The notes under the pieces were generated by a model that saw nothing but the letters and a program-made list of their open reading frames with translations, did no database searches and was not told where the DNA came from. The translations under genes were made by a program, and so were the position numbers. A stretch of 64,000 nucleotides of DNA, taken from Mucilaginibacter limnophilus. GTDB lineage: Bacteria; Bacteroidota; Bacteroidia; Sphingobacteriales; Sphingobacteriaceae. This document shows, piece by piece, positions 42,062 to 51,445 of this stretch; the first letter of the stretch is position 1, and every line of letters starts with the position of its first letter. The stretch lies in NCBI RefSeq assembly GCF_004005815.1, contig NZ_SACK01000002.1, positions 1 through 64,000 on the forward strand, given 5' to 3'.

Positions 42062-43711
42062 ATGAAAATTGCTTTAGCCCAGCTTAACTATCACATAGGG
42101 AATTTCGACTCTAACACGGCTAAAATTATTGATGCTATTAATAAAGCTAAACAAAACGGCGCCGACCTTGTGGTATTTGCCGAACTGGCAGTATGCGGTT
42201 ACCCGGCCCGTGATTTTTTAGAATTTAAAGAATTTATAGGATTATGTGAAGAAGCTGCAGGCAAAATAGCTGAAGCTTGTACCGATATCGCATGTATTAT
42301 AGGCCTGCCAACCGTTAACAGCAAGCCCGAAGGAAAAGACCTGAATAACTCGGCCTACTTTATAAGCGAAGGCAAAGTGCAGGCACGTGTTGATAAGGCG
42401 CTGCTGCCAAATTATGATGTATTTGATGAGTACCGCTATTTTGAACCGTCAACCGAGTTTAAGTGCATCGACTTTAAAGGTCACCGCATAGCGCTTACCA
42501 TTTGTGAGGACTTATGGAACGACATTGAAAATCCGCTGTACATAACCCGGCCAATGGATACGCTGATTGAGCAGCAACCCGATGTGATGATCAATATAGC
42601 GGCGTCACCATTCGCTTATAACCATGATGAAGAGCGGATAGATATTTTGCGCGATAATGCCGAACGTTACAAGCTGCCGTTATTTTATGTAAACCAGGTG
42701 GGCGCGCAAACCGAACTGATTTTTGACGGCGGATCGCTGGTGTTTGACAGTAAGGGCGAACTGCTTGACGAGATGCCTTATTTTGAAGAGAATATTTCAT
42801 ACTATACCCTGAATGATGATTCGACGGTAACGTTTGAGCATGAAAAACGGATAAAGCCTAACCGCGCAAGCGACATTGAACAAATATACCAGGGGCTGAT
42901 TTTAGGTATACGCGATTACTTTTATAAGTCAGGGTTTACCCGTGCTACGCTCGGCCTATCGGGTGGTATAGATTCGGCGGTGGTGTGCGCGCTGGCTGCC
43001 GAGGCGCTTGGGCCTGAAAATGTGCTGGCGGTGCTGCTGCCCTCAAAATTCTCAACCGACCATTCGCTGAAAGATGCTATGGATTTGGTAGAAGCTTTAG
43101 GTTGCAAACATGAAACCGTAGCAATAAAGGATATAACCGACGCGGTTGAAACCGCTTTGCATCCGCAGTTTAAAGGCCTACCATTTAATATTGCTGAAGA
43201 AAATATACAATCGCGCAGCAGGGCTGTTGTATTAATGGCTATTTGTAATAAATTTGGTTATATATTACTAAATACCTCAAATAAAAGTGAAGCGGCGGTA
43301 GGTTACGGTACACTTTACGGTGATATGTGCGGCGGAATATCTGTTATTGGAGATGTTTATAAAACTCAGGTTTTTGAGCTGGCGCGATACATTAACCGTG
43401 AGCGGGAGATCATCCCTGAAAACACCATTGTTAAACCACCTTCGGCCGAGTTAAGGCCTGATCAGAAGGATACCGATTCGCTGCCCGAATATGATATTTT
43501 AGACAGGATACTGGCTGAATACCTGGAAAACAGGTGTTCGTCATCAGAAATCATTCAAATGGGATACGAAGAGGCAACTGTACGTAAGGTGATAAAGCTG
43601 GTGAACATTGCCGAGCATAAACGTTATCAAACGCCGCCTATTTTGCGGGTATCGCCAAAGGCGTTTGGCATGGGTAGGCGTATGCCGATAGTAGGTAAAT
43701 ATTTATCTTAA
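42062..43711 (+). CDS. nadE: Glutamine-dependent NAD+ synthetase
   Basis: This 549-residue two-domain enzyme makes NAD from deamido-NAD, ATP and glutamine. The N-terminal nitrilase-type amidase has the triad Glu41 (VFAELAVCGYP), Lys112 (VDKALLPNY) and Cys148 (TICEDLW). The C-terminal synthetase has the ATP loop LSGGIDS (299-305), NTSNKSEAAVGYGTLYGDMC and the PPSAELRPDQKDTDSLPEYD segment. The full-length eukaryote-like form with glutaminase domain is as expected in Bacteroidota. It is divergent from gldB. Confidence 0.95.
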   Translation: MKIALAQLNYHIGNFDSNTAKIIDAINKAKQNGADLVVFAELAVCGYPARDFLEFKEFIGLCEEAAGKIAEACTDIACIIGLPTVNSKPEGKDLNNSAYFISEGKVQARVDKALLPNYDVFDEYRYFEPSTEFKCIDFKGHRIALTICEDLWNDIENPLYITRPMDTLIEQQPDVMINIAASPFAYNHDEERIDILRDNAERYKLPLFYVNQVGAQTELIFDGGSLVFDSKGELLDEMPYFEENISYYTLNDDSTVTFEHEKRIKPNRASDIEQIYQGLILGIRDYFYKSGFTRATLGLSGGIDSAVVCALAAEALGPENVLAVLLPSKFSTDHSLKDAMDLVEALGCKHETVAIKDITDAVETALHPQFKGLPFNIAEENIQSRSRAVVLMAICNKFGYILLNTSNKSEAAVGYGTLYGDMCGGISVIGDVYKTQVFELARYINREREIIPENTIVKPPSAELRPDQKDTDSLPEYDILDRILAEYLENRCSSSEIIQMGYEEATVRKVIKLVNIAEHKRYQTPPILRVSPKAFGMGRRMPIVGKYLS

Positions 43712-43785
43712 AAAATAATTAAACTGCTGTTAAACCTTTTTAGGTTACAGAAGGTCTAACACAAAAAAGAGGGAGATAAAAGACG

Positions 43786-44394
43786 ATGAAAAGAGCAATT
43801 TATGCAGGCCTGGTGTTGTTTATCTTGTCGGGCTTAACTGCCTGCTCAAACTACAAGTACTACACTGCGGCTAAAAACAAAACTAATTTAAGCACGTATC
43901 GCACCTTCGGATGGGTTGAAACACCAAAACCAACCAATAATCCGAAAAAGATATATGCAAATGATATTGCCGATGAAAACATTAAGGATGCCGCAACAGC
44001 GGCGCTTACTGCCAAAGGCTTAACCCAATCGTCAGAGCCCGACCTGCTGGTTAATTATACCACTATGACAGGTCGTGGATACCGTACCAACTACTATGGC
44101 GCCGGTTACGGTGGCTTTGGCTGGGGCGGCTGGGGATACGGCTTGGGCTGGTACCGCCCATGGTTTTATGGCGGCTGGGGTTACGGCGGTGCATGGGGTG
44201 GCTACCCTGTACGTGAGCAATTCCGCGAAGGCACAGTGATTATCGATCTGATTGACCGCAAAACCGGTAAAATGGTATGGCGCGGCTACGGTGTCGGCGA
44301 GGTTCGTAATCCGCAAAAGGCAATCAATGACCTGCCTAAAGTGGTAACCGGTATTATTGAAAAGCTGGAGCTTACCCCGCAAAGTAAATCGTAA
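43786..44394 (+). CDS. DUF4136 lipoprotein with Gly/Tyr/Trp-rich insertion
   Basis: This 202-residue outer-membrane-type lipoprotein has a type II signal (LVLFILSGLTACSNYKYY). The DUF4136 core has YRTFGWVE, DENIKDAATAALTAKGLTQS and EPDLLVNYTT, then GTVIIDLIDRKTGKMVWRGY near the C-terminus. Between them, residues about 100-145 are a low-complexity stretch of Gly, Tyr and Trp (GGFGWGGWGYGLGWYRPWFY), a common but variable insertion in this family. Function is unknown; family members are thought to be envelope proteins. A terminator follows. Confidence 0.85.
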   Translation: MKRAIYAGLVLFILSGLTACSNYKYYTAAKNKTNLSTYRTFGWVETPKPTNNPKKIYANDIADENIKDAATAALTAKGLTQSSEPDLLVNYTTMTGRGYRTNYYGAGYGGFGWGGWGYGLGWYRPWFYGGWGYGGAWGGYPVREQFREGTVIIDLIDRKTGKMVWRGYGVGEVRNPQKAINDLPKVVTGIIEKLELTPQSKS

Positions 44395-44416
44395 AAGCAA
44401 AAATCGATTAAAAGTG

Positions 44417-44454
44417 GCAACCGGCAAGCTGAAAAGCGGCCGGTTGCTTTTGTT
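44417..44454 (+). terminator. Intrinsic terminator after DUF4136 gene
   Basis: Perfect 9-base arms GCAACCGGC (44417-44425) and GCCGGTTGC (44439-44447), with a 13-base loop, are followed by TTTTGTTT. It lies 22 bases after the stop codon, between convergent genes. Confidence 0.8.
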
Positions 44455-44469
44455 TATAGCAGTGAGTTG

Positions 44470-45111
44470 CTATATCTTTTCCCCTTGTTTACGCAAGTAC
44501 CAATAGGACAGTACTGAAAGGCATATCAGGCCCAGCATAAAGCCGCCCAGTACATCGGTAAACCAATGTGCACCAAGATATACGCGCGAAAAGGGTACGA
44601 TGAAAATCATCAGCAGTGAAACACTACTTATGCTTAAGCGCAGCCATGCAGGCAGCGTTTTCAGGGTGTACATTAACACTACCATAAAGCCAAAAAACAC
44701 TACATAAAATTGCGTATGTCCGCTGGGGAAACTTTGCTGACGGGTTTTTTCTAAAACGCTAACAATATCCTGCGAAGGGCGAGGGCGGTTCACCAGCAGT
44801 TTCACGGCAGAACTGACAATACCAGAGGCCAGTGTAAGCACAACAAACAGCGCTTCTTTACGGTATTTAAATATTAAAAAAACACCCGCAATTACAGCTG
44901 CCATAACTCCCGCATACTCGGTATATCCCGGATAGCTAACGGCTTTCATTAAAACATCAAGCGCCGGATAACGATGCGCCTGCACGTTTGCTGAAAAGCT
45001 TCTGTCGATACTGCTTTCTGGAAACAGCAGTACAAGTATTGATAACACAATAAACCCTATTGCGATTACTGCAATAGTTGTGATAAGTATCTTTTTACGC
45101 CGGTGCTGCAT
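44470..45111 (-). CDS. PAP2-family phosphatase
   Basis: This 213-residue membrane protein has six hydrophobic segments. All three phosphatase motifs of the PAP2/lipid phosphate phosphatase family are present: KLLVNRPRPSQ, SFPSGHTQFYVV and FSRVYLGAHWFTDVLGG, the latter two with the catalytic His residues. It should hydrolyse lipid phosphates such as undecaprenyl-diphosphate or phosphatidic acid at the periplasmic face. Substrate specificity cannot be read from the sequence. It is convergent with the DUF4136 gene. Confidence 0.9.
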   Translation of the reverse strand: MQHRRKKILITTIAVIAIGFIVLSILVLLFPESSIDRSFSANVQAHRYPALDVLMKAVSYPGYTEYAGVMAAVIAGVFLIFKYRKEALFVVLTLASGIVSSAVKLLVNRPRPSQDIVSVLEKTRQQSFPSGHTQFYVVFFGFMVVLMYTLKTLPAWLRLSISSVSLLMIFIVPFSRVYLGAHWFTDVLGGFMLGLICLSVLSYWYLRKQGEKI

Positions 45112-45159
45112 TTGCTAAAAATGCAATATCAAACTGTAAAAGACAAATAAGACCCCCGG

Positions 45160-45327
45160 TTACGACAGATACATCAGGCTTTTATTACTGCAAGGCTTAG
45201 TTGAAGTTTTGCTTTCAAGCTTTGAGCGGTGCTGTGGTTTATTTTCGCGGTCTTGCCCGCCCGGACTTGATGTTTGGGCGTATAAGCCACCGGCAACTGT
45301 AAGGCTAAGGAGAATAATTCTTTTCAT
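45160..45327 (-). CDS. Small secreted peptide, hypothetical
   Basis: This 55-residue frame starts at ATG 45327. It encodes a plausible signal peptide (MKRIILLSLTVAGGLYAQTS) with a cleavage site after YAQ, then a short hydrophilic mature part (SPGGQDRENKPQHRSKLESK, TSTKPCSNKSLMYLS). No family is recognised. It lies 48 bases upstream of the PAP2 gene on the same strand and has a purine-rich stretch (AGGAGAA, reading the other strand) near its start, so coding capacity is plausible but unproven. Confidence 0.45.
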   Translation of the reverse strand: MKRIILLSLTVAGGLYAQTSSPGGQDRENKPQHRSKLESKTSTKPCSNKSLMYLS

Positions 45328-45449
45328 TGGACAGGTTTTTAGTTAAAAGACGTAATAAAAACATGATCGTTACAACTGAGAAGCTAAAAGGTGATTTTCG
45401 CACATTTTGGTCACTGATTGTAATGATTGGAGAATTGATAGGAAAAAGT

Positions 45450-45540
45450 TGGCATTTTGAACAAGGAACGAGAGAAATCTTCTATAAACGGCTTACTAAC
45501 GCATATCCAACAAGATTTCTCCCCCCGGTCGAAATGACAT
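45450..45540. repeat. Dispersed intergenic palindromic repeat, copy 1
   Basis: The left end TGGCATTTTGAACAAGGAAC...GAGAAATCTTCT and the right end AAGATTTCTCCCCCCGGTCG followed by AAATGACA are imperfect reverse complements. It is of the same family as the element at 52052-52146 and lies in the spacer before the second SusC/SusD operon. Confidence 0.55.
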
Positions 45541-45558
45541 TTACCTAAAAAAGAAAAA

Positions 45559-45590
45559 GTCAGATACCTCGCGTATCTGACTTCTTTTAA
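45559..45590. terminator. Bidirectional terminator downstream of susD
   Basis: Perfect 10-base arms AGTCAGATAC (45559-45568) and GTATCTGACT (45574-45583) with a 5-base loop are flanked by A-rich sequence on the left and TCTTTTAATT on the right. It lies about 145 bases after the SusD gene and probably terminates the SusC/SusD transcript. Confidence 0.75.
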
Positions 45591-45727
45591 TTAACTATTA
45601 ACTGACCAAATATTTTTAACGACAAAACTATCTGGTTACAACAAACATAATAAGATGGAAAGCGCTGTTATATGTGAAAATCACCTAAACAGAACCGTGC
45701 TTTCATCTTCGATGCTATGTTAACATA

Positions 45728-47167
45728 TCAATAATCGTTTTGTTTAATATTAGGGTTGGTGTTTATTTCGGCCTGAGGTATAGGTAGCTGGAACAGCGGA
45801 TCATTAGCCGGCAATGTTGCCGCCTCATCCGGAACCGGGATACCTGAACCATCGGCGCGGTCGCCAAATTCGCTTCGCTCAATTGGCAAACCAAGGCGTT
45901 TCAAATCAAAGAAACGTGATCCTTCAAATGCCAGTTCCAGGCGGCGCTGTAAAAGTATGGCGTTATACAACGCTGTACCTGTTTCGGTGCCGTCAGTAAA
46001 CTCAGCATAACGGTTGCTTCGCAGTGTGTTAAGGTCTGCAAGCGCGGCTGCATCGTTGTCCAACTGATAGTATGCTTCAGCACGGTTCAAATACACCTCA
46101 CCCATGCGTATCACTTTAATATCTACCACATCAGCATCACCAACCGGACGGCCGTTGTACTTATACACATAATTATAATCGATGCCGTTAAAGTTGGTTT
46201 GCGCTATGTATGCATCTTTACGCACATCATCATCGCTAAACAACTGGAAGAAAGCATAGTCGACACTGTATTCAGGCAATACACCTTCAGGTGTTCCTTG
46301 CTTGTAGCCTACGCCAATCGGATCGTCATCGGCATCAAGGTTGCGTATTTTAAACAGCACATCCCTTTCGGTTTCATCTGTCCATATAGACGGAAACTCA
46401 TCAATTGTTGCCAACGCGTTTGAAGCCGGGGCATCATCAATAGCGGCAGTAGCCATGTCAACACAGTTTTGCCATTGTTCCATATACAAATAAACACGTG
46501 ACAGTAATCCCTCCGCAGCAGCCTTATGTATGCGGCCCGGCCCGTTATTTGAGCCAAGCAATTGTATTGCCTGTACGAAATCAGTTACCACAAACCCGTA
46601 AGCCTGTTTCAGCGGCGTGCGCGATGGCTGGGCGTTAAAGTCAACGGTGGTTACATATGGTACGCCAAGGTCGGCATCGCTGGCTGATCCATAAGCCTTA
46701 GCATATACCCGCAATAAATCGAAATGCGCCAGTGCCCTTATAGCTAAGGCCTCGCCATGTACGTTGTCTTTAAAATCGCCATCGGGCAGGTTATCAATAT
46801 TAGCCAGTATAAAGTTGGTACGCAGTATTGCCCGGTAAGCATTTCCCCATAGTTGCCACGTATCGGTACTTACATAGTTATAGGTGTAAAACTTCAGCTG
46901 CGAGTGGCGGCCCTGCTGGTTAAGCACCAGGTTATCAGACAGCACATCGGGGGTACTGGTCATGGCGTCGTTATCCTGACCGCCGTAATATGACAGGCCG
47001 CGTAGTGAAGAATACGCGCCGCGAATGGCATTGGTAAAATCATCAGGCGTTATAAAGGCGTCTTCAGACGGGATACCATCATGCGGATCCTGATCTATTT
47101 CTTTTTTGCATCCGTTTGCTGCTAAAAACAACAATATTAATGCGTATAAATATGTCTTTTTCATCAT
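45728..47167 (-). CDS. SusD/RagB-family nutrient-binding lipoprotein
   Basis: The start is put at ATG 47167 or 47164 (MKKTYLYALILLFLAANGCK, type II signal); a longer frame from 47185 abuts the SusC stop and adds a weak leader. The product of about 479 residues has FTNAIRGAYSSLRGLSYYGG, an AIRALAHFDLLRVYAKAYGS block, GLLSRVYLYMEQWQNCVDMA, IRMGEVYLNRAEAYYQLDND and the ending FDLKRLGLPIERS with LFQLPIPQAEINTNPNIKQN. It is the surface partner of the SusC protein encoded just upstream. Confidence 0.93.
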   Translation of the reverse strand: MMKKTYLYALILLFLAANGCKKEIDQDPHDGIPSEDAFITPDDFTNAIRGAYSSLRGLSYYGGQDNDAMTSTPDVLSDNLVLNQQGRHSQLKFYTYNYVSTDTWQLWGNAYRAILRTNFILANIDNLPDGDFKDNVHGEALAIRALAHFDLLRVYAKAYGSASDADLGVPYVTTVDFNAQPSRTPLKQAYGFVVTDFVQAIQLLGSNNGPGRIHKAAAEGLLSRVYLYMEQWQNCVDMATAAIDDAPASNALATIDEFPSIWTDETERDVLFKIRNLDADDDPIGVGYKQGTPEGVLPEYSVDYAFFQLFSDDDVRKDAYIAQTNFNGIDYNYVYKYNGRPVGDADVVDIKVIRMGEVYLNRAEAYYQLDNDAAALADLNTLRSNRYAEFTDGTETGTALYNAILLQRRLELAFEGSRFFDLKRLGLPIERSEFGDRADGSGIPVPDEAATLPANDPLFQLPIPQAEINTNPNIKQNDY

Positions 47168-47185
47168 TTTTTCTTTAATAGTCAA

Positions 47186-50100
47186 TTAAAAGGTCAGGTT
47201 AACGCCAAAGGTGAACTGCCTTGTTGTAGGATACGCAAACAGCGTAGCCTGACCCGGGATAGTAGTAGTAAAACTTTCCTCGCTACCTATACCCACTTCC
47301 GGATCGCCGAAGAAATTGTTCGGGTTGATGGTTAGCAGGTTTTGCCCGGTTACAAAGAAGCGCAGGTTGCGCACATGGTACTTTTGGGTAATGGCCGATG
47401 GAATGGTGTATCCCAGTGTTACGTTACGCAGTCTGATGTATGATGCTTTTTGCAGATAATAATCAGTATCGTATGTAAAGTTATTCGGGTCGGGTTTTGG
47501 CAGTACATTGGTGTCGCCTGGTTGTTTCCAATAGTTAAGCGCTTCCTGTGCCTGCGGATAGTACACCTGGTCGCCCCATGATACCAGTATCTCTTTATTA
47601 TAGTTAAAGATGTACTGGCCAAGGGTATAGGTAAAGTCGGCTGAAAACTCAAATCCTTTGTAATTCAGGTTAGTGCCGAAACCACCAAAAAATTTAGGGT
47701 TAGGACTTTTGCCTTCTAAAATAACAGCATCATCTCCTGAGTATTCTTCGGTTATTTCGCCGTCTTTGGTATAAAACTGCGCCGCGCCTGTTTCAGGGTT
47801 AACGCCGGCATAACGCACTAATTTAAAAGTATTAATGGCATAACCTGGTTTAACAGTACCTAATTGGTTTAGATCAGCAATTTCGGTAGCGCCATTGTAC
47901 AGCTCGGTTATTTTGTTGCGGTTATAGTTCAGGTTACCGTAAACAGACCAGCGCAGATCTTTACTGCGAATGATCTCGCCGTTAAGCGATATATCTATAC
48001 CGCTGTTGTTCATTGCACCAACGTTTTTAATAACCGATGCAAAACCGGTTGTTTGTGATACAGGTACGTTCAGCAGCAATGCTGTAGTATTTTCATTATA
48101 ATAATCAAACGTACCGCTGATACGCGAATTGAACAGTTCAAAATCGATACCCACGTCACGTTTCAGCTTTTTCTCCCAGGTAAGGTCGGGGTTTGGTATT
48201 TGCGCCGGGAATGCTGTTAGCAGGTTGTTGTAGGTACCAAACCGGTACAAACTTAACGACTGGTAGTTGCCCAAGCCGCTGAAGTTACCCGCTGTACCAA
48301 CCGAGCCGCGTAGTTTTAAAGCGTTAACCCAGGTAAGCGGTTTCATAAATTCCTCGTTAGTAAGCACCCATGATAAGCTTGCCGAGTAGAAGTTGCCATA
48401 GCGGTTATTGCGCCCGAACCTTGACGAACCATCGCGGCGGAAGCTACCGGTAACATAGTATTTGTTTTTATAGTTATAATCAAGCTCACCCAGCAACGAA
48501 GCGATGGTCCAGATAGATTGTGAGGTAGTATTAGTACCGGTGTTGGCAGCACCGTTATCCTGAGTGCTAACATAATCGCTTAACACAAAGCCTTTCTTTT
48601 CGAGGCCGTAGCTATCAAGCTGATCTTTTTGAAACTCCTGTACAGCCAGAATGTTAAAATGGTGATCGGTATTCAGGTCAAATTTGTATATCGCCTTGTT
48701 TATCCAATCATAGGCAAATTCCGTAGAGCCATTATCAACCTTTGAGCCGGGCGCCGTAGGGTCGCCAATGTACTGGTCAAGTATAGAGCCGGGTCTTATA
48801 AACGCAGCACGTTTGTAATCATCATAAGTTAAACCTATTGATGATGATACATTCAATCCTTTTATCGGGTGAAAATCAAGCGTGGTGATATTATACCCGC
48901 TAAGGAAACGCTGCGTTTCAGGGTTTTCTTTAAGTGCTTCGAGTATCGGAAATCCCTGCACCGTAAGGTTATAAGTACCATCGGGATTGTACACAGGCTC
49001 ATAGCTGTTATAACCATAAATAGCATAAAAAGGGTTTTGAGCGTTATAAACGTCACGCAGTTCATTGGTTTTTTTATGACCAAGACTCATATTGTTGCTT
49101 AACGAAAGCCATGGCTTTATCTGTGTGCTCAGGTTCACTTTGCCGGTATAACGTTTATAGTCTGACCCTACAACTATACCGTCCACATCAAACATCTGGA
49201 ACGATACATAATAATTGGTCTTATTCTCATGTCCGCTTACTGATAACTGGTGCTGACGGATTTTACCGGTTCGCAATATATCATTCAGCCAGTTGTGCGA
49301 TTGGCGTATCAAAGCATCCCACACTGTTTGACGCTGCGCATCAGTTATATTAAAAAGATCAGCACCATCCGGGAAGTTGTTTTGACCCAGATAGCTGGTT
49401 ATCTCGGCATTTTCATAACCCAAATCATATTCATACTGCAGCTTTTGCGCAGTGGTCATCAGTTTAAAGTTATCGGGTATCTTGGCGTTTGTACCGTACT
49501 GGAAGGTGTAGGCAATTTCAGGCTTATCTTTACCGGCGCCGGTTTTGGTAGTGATCACTATTACACCGTTTGATCCGCGTGCTCCGTATAGCGATACCGC
49601 TGCCGCGTCTTTTAATACCGATACATTTTCAATATCGTTGGCGTTTATGGTGGTATAAAACTGTGGTGCTACGTCATCCGGTACTTGTAGTCCGTCAACC
49701 ACCAGTAACGGTTGCTGACCAGCGTTTATAGAGCCCACACCACGTATGCGTATGTAAGCGTTACCGCCCGGCCGGCCGTTTTCGCTGGTTATTTGTACAC
49801 CGGCAGCTTTACCCTGTAGTAAATTATCAATGCTGGGTACAGGTCTGTCGGCAACTTCACGGCCTTGTACAGTTGATATGGCCGATGATACATCGGTACG
49901 CATTTTGGTTTGATAACCGGTTACTACCACTTCGGCCAGCTGGCGTGTATCGTCAGTTAAAGTAGCGTTTATGGTAGTTTGGCCGGCAACAGGGATTTCT
50001 GTAGATTGATATCCTAAGTAGCTGAACACTAAAACCGATGTTTCTGCCGGTACTGCCAGGTTATAGTGTCCGTTGGCATCTGTTTGTGTACCGGCGGTTG

Positions 50101-50245
50101 TGCCCTTAACTGTTACAGATACGCCGGGCAGGGGCAGCCCGTCGGTTTTACCGGTAACCGTACCGGAAACCGTTTTGCTTTGCGCCTTAGCTGCCGAAAC
50201 GGCAAAAAGGCCAAGCAATAAAATTGAGAGTAATTTTAATTTCAT
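47186..50245 (-). CDS. SusC/RagA TonB-linked outer-membrane receptor
   Basis: This 1019-residue receptor has a signal peptide (LLSILLLGLFAVSAAKAQ). A carboxypeptidase-regulatory-like domain follows (about 25-95, VSGTVTGKTDGLPLPGVSVT), then the TonB box/plug (EVVVTGYQTKMRTDVSSAIS, VGSINAGQQPLLVVDGLQVP, LYGARGSNGVIVITTK) and a beta-barrel ending RQFTFGVNLTF. There is no STN domain, so it cannot signal to a FecR-type anti-sigma, unlike the receptor at 16580. Regulation more likely comes from the adjacent AraC or two-component genes. Cargo is not evident. Confidence 0.94.
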   Translation of the reverse strand: MKLKLLSILLLGLFAVSAAKAQSKTVSGTVTGKTDGLPLPGVSVTVKGTTAGTQTDANGHYNLAVPAETSVLVFSYLGYQSTEIPVAGQTTINATLTDDTRQLAEVVVTGYQTKMRTDVSSAISTVQGREVADRPVPSIDNLLQGKAAGVQITSENGRPGGNAYIRIRGVGSINAGQQPLLVVDGLQVPDDVAPQFYTTINANDIENVSVLKDAAAVSLYGARGSNGVIVITTKTGAGKDKPEIAYTFQYGTNAKIPDNFKLMTTAQKLQYEYDLGYENAEITSYLGQNNFPDGADLFNITDAQRQTVWDALIRQSHNWLNDILRTGKIRQHQLSVSGHENKTNYYVSFQMFDVDGIVVGSDYKRYTGKVNLSTQIKPWLSLSNNMSLGHKKTNELRDVYNAQNPFYAIYGYNSYEPVYNPDGTYNLTVQGFPILEALKENPETQRFLSGYNITTLDFHPIKGLNVSSSIGLTYDDYKRAAFIRPGSILDQYIGDPTAPGSKVDNGSTEFAYDWINKAIYKFDLNTDHHFNILAVQEFQKDQLDSYGLEKKGFVLSDYVSTQDNGAANTGTNTTSQSIWTIASLLGELDYNYKNKYYVTGSFRRDGSSRFGRNNRYGNFYSASLSWVLTNEEFMKPLTWVNALKLRGSVGTAGNFSGLGNYQSLSLYRFGTYNNLLTAFPAQIPNPDLTWEKKLKRDVGIDFELFNSRISGTFDYYNENTTALLLNVPVSQTTGFASVIKNVGAMNNSGIDISLNGEIIRSKDLRWSVYGNLNYNRNKITELYNGATEIADLNQLGTVKPGYAINTFKLVRYAGVNPETGAAQFYTKDGEITEEYSGDDAVILEGKSPNPKFFGGFGTNLNYKGFEFSADFTYTLGQYIFNYNKEILVSWGDQVYYPQAQEALNYWKQPGDTNVLPKPDPNNFTYDTDYYLQKASYIRLRNVTLGYTIPSAITQKYHVRNLRFFVTGQNLLTINPNNFFGDPEVGIGSEESFTTTIPGQATLFAYPTTRQFTFGVNLTF

Positions 50246-50567
50246 ATACTTTTTATGTGGTCAATTAATACTAAAGCAAAAGCCCATTTGGGGCTGTCAA
50301 TAATTCATAACGGGGTTGTTAAGTAGGATGATCTTTCTGCATATACCAATTGTTTTGTGCGCAGGTGGCGGGGGCTGCACAGATGTAAATTCACAATGAA
50401 GCAAACGTTAAGTGTAATTTTAGCGAAAGCATAGCCGGGCGAATATGCGGCAATCACCATTATGCTAATTTTCGCATATCGGCGCAGGTTTGTGGCAATA
50501 AACTGACTATTGGGTAATAAAAAAGGCGGTAATAATACCGCCTCCGTTAATTAGGAATGTAATATAG
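50246..50567. other. Upstream region of second susC
   Basis: This spacer carries the susC promoter region for leftward transcription and the terminator at 50511-50543. A small inverted repeat AGCCC-ATTTG-GGGCT lies at 50281-50295, about 40 bases before the susC start codon, and could be an operator. No clear -7 element was found. Positions 50296-50510 hold no recognised gene. Confidence 0.4.
50511..50543 (-). terminator. Terminator of the VOC-AraC unit
   Basis: AGGCGGTA (50524-50531) pairs with TACCGCCT (50536-50543). On the minus strand the stem is followed by TTTTTTATTA, so it ends leftward transcription 24 bases after the AraC stop codon. Confidence 0.8.
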
Positions 50568-51434
50568 TTAAGCCGTTTGGCGGTATTTTAAAGGCGTTAC
50601 CTTATAGTGTGTGCGAAACAGCCTGATGAATGAGCTTGGGCATTCAAAGCCTACCATGCTTACTACCTCGTTTATTGGATAACGGGTAGTTTTTAACAAT
50701 AATTGCGCACGCTGTAAACGCAGTTGAACCAAAAATTGGTGTGGGGTAACGTTAAAAGCCTGCTTAAAAGTGCGCAGCAAATGATTTACAGAAAGGCATG
50801 CATGCGCGGCAAGTTCTTCCAAGCTAATATTTTTGTTATAGTAGCTATACAAGTATTCCTTTGCCAGGTTAAGTCGCCTTAAAATTTCAACCCTCGTGCT
50901 GTTATTTAAAAAGCTAAGCCGTTCGGCCTTTTTAAATATCTCGTCGTTATAAATACGATAATAATTAATAAGGCAGTGGTGCAGGTATTCGTTTATCAGC
51001 AGCTCGTCCTGTGTGTTGTTATCAAGGTGGTGTTTAAGATGGAAAATGTTATATCTGATATCGCCTTTAAAAGGATAAATGGTTTCGTTAAATTCCCTTT
51101 CCTGCTTTTGAATCAGGTCGGGCTGGCTTAACAGGTTTTCGTGCTTGTGCATCCAGCAGTTTTTAAAATCGTCCAGAAACTTTTGATCGAAGTTTATGGA
51201 GAATGACCGTGCCGGATCATTTGATGCCACGCTGCTGGCATACTGCGTGCCTTTGTTCAGGATAAGGAACGAATCGGGGTGGATATACAGCTGGCGTTTG
51301 CCAAGCTGATAATTCTCACTCCCGCTCATTACAAACCGGATGTTAAAATCGGCCGAGCATTGCAGATCGTGCTGCCGTGTGTTAATGCGGCTGTAGATCT
51401 TGTTATTATTACGAAGGGTCAAAGCGTAGTCCAT
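50568..51434 (-). CDS. AraC-family transcriptional regulator
   Basis: This 288-residue regulator has an AraC cupin-like N-terminal half (FNIRFVMSGSENYQLGKRQL, YIHPDSFLILNKGTQYASSV) and a C-terminal DNA-binding domain from about residue 190. The latter has NISLEELAAHACLSVNHLLR, TFKQAFNVTPHQFLVQLRLQ and INEVVSMVGFECPSSFIRLF. It lies 11 bases downstream of the VOC gene and points away from the SusC/SusD operon, whose promoter is about 320 bases further left. It is a candidate local regulator, which is inferred from position only. Confidence 0.88.
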   Translation of the reverse strand: MDYALTLRNNNKIYSRINTRQHDLQCSADFNIRFVMSGSENYQLGKRQLYIHPDSFLILNKGTQYASSVASNDPARSFSINFDQKFLDDFKNCWMHKHENLLSQPDLIQKQEREFNETIYPFKGDIRYNIFHLKHHLDNNTQDELLINEYLHHCLINYYRIYNDEIFKKAERLSFLNNSTRVEILRRLNLAKEYLYSYYNKNISLEELAAHACLSVNHLLRTFKQAFNVTPHQFLVQLRLQRAQLLLKTTRYPINEVVSMVGFECPSSFIRLFRTHYKVTPLKYRQTA

Positions 51435-51445
51435 AGGTAGTGTAC

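Noticed and set aside
45327-45548. 73-codon plus-strand frame
   Set aside because: Overlaps a dispersed palindromic repeat and the upstream region of the small secreted gene; no protein features.
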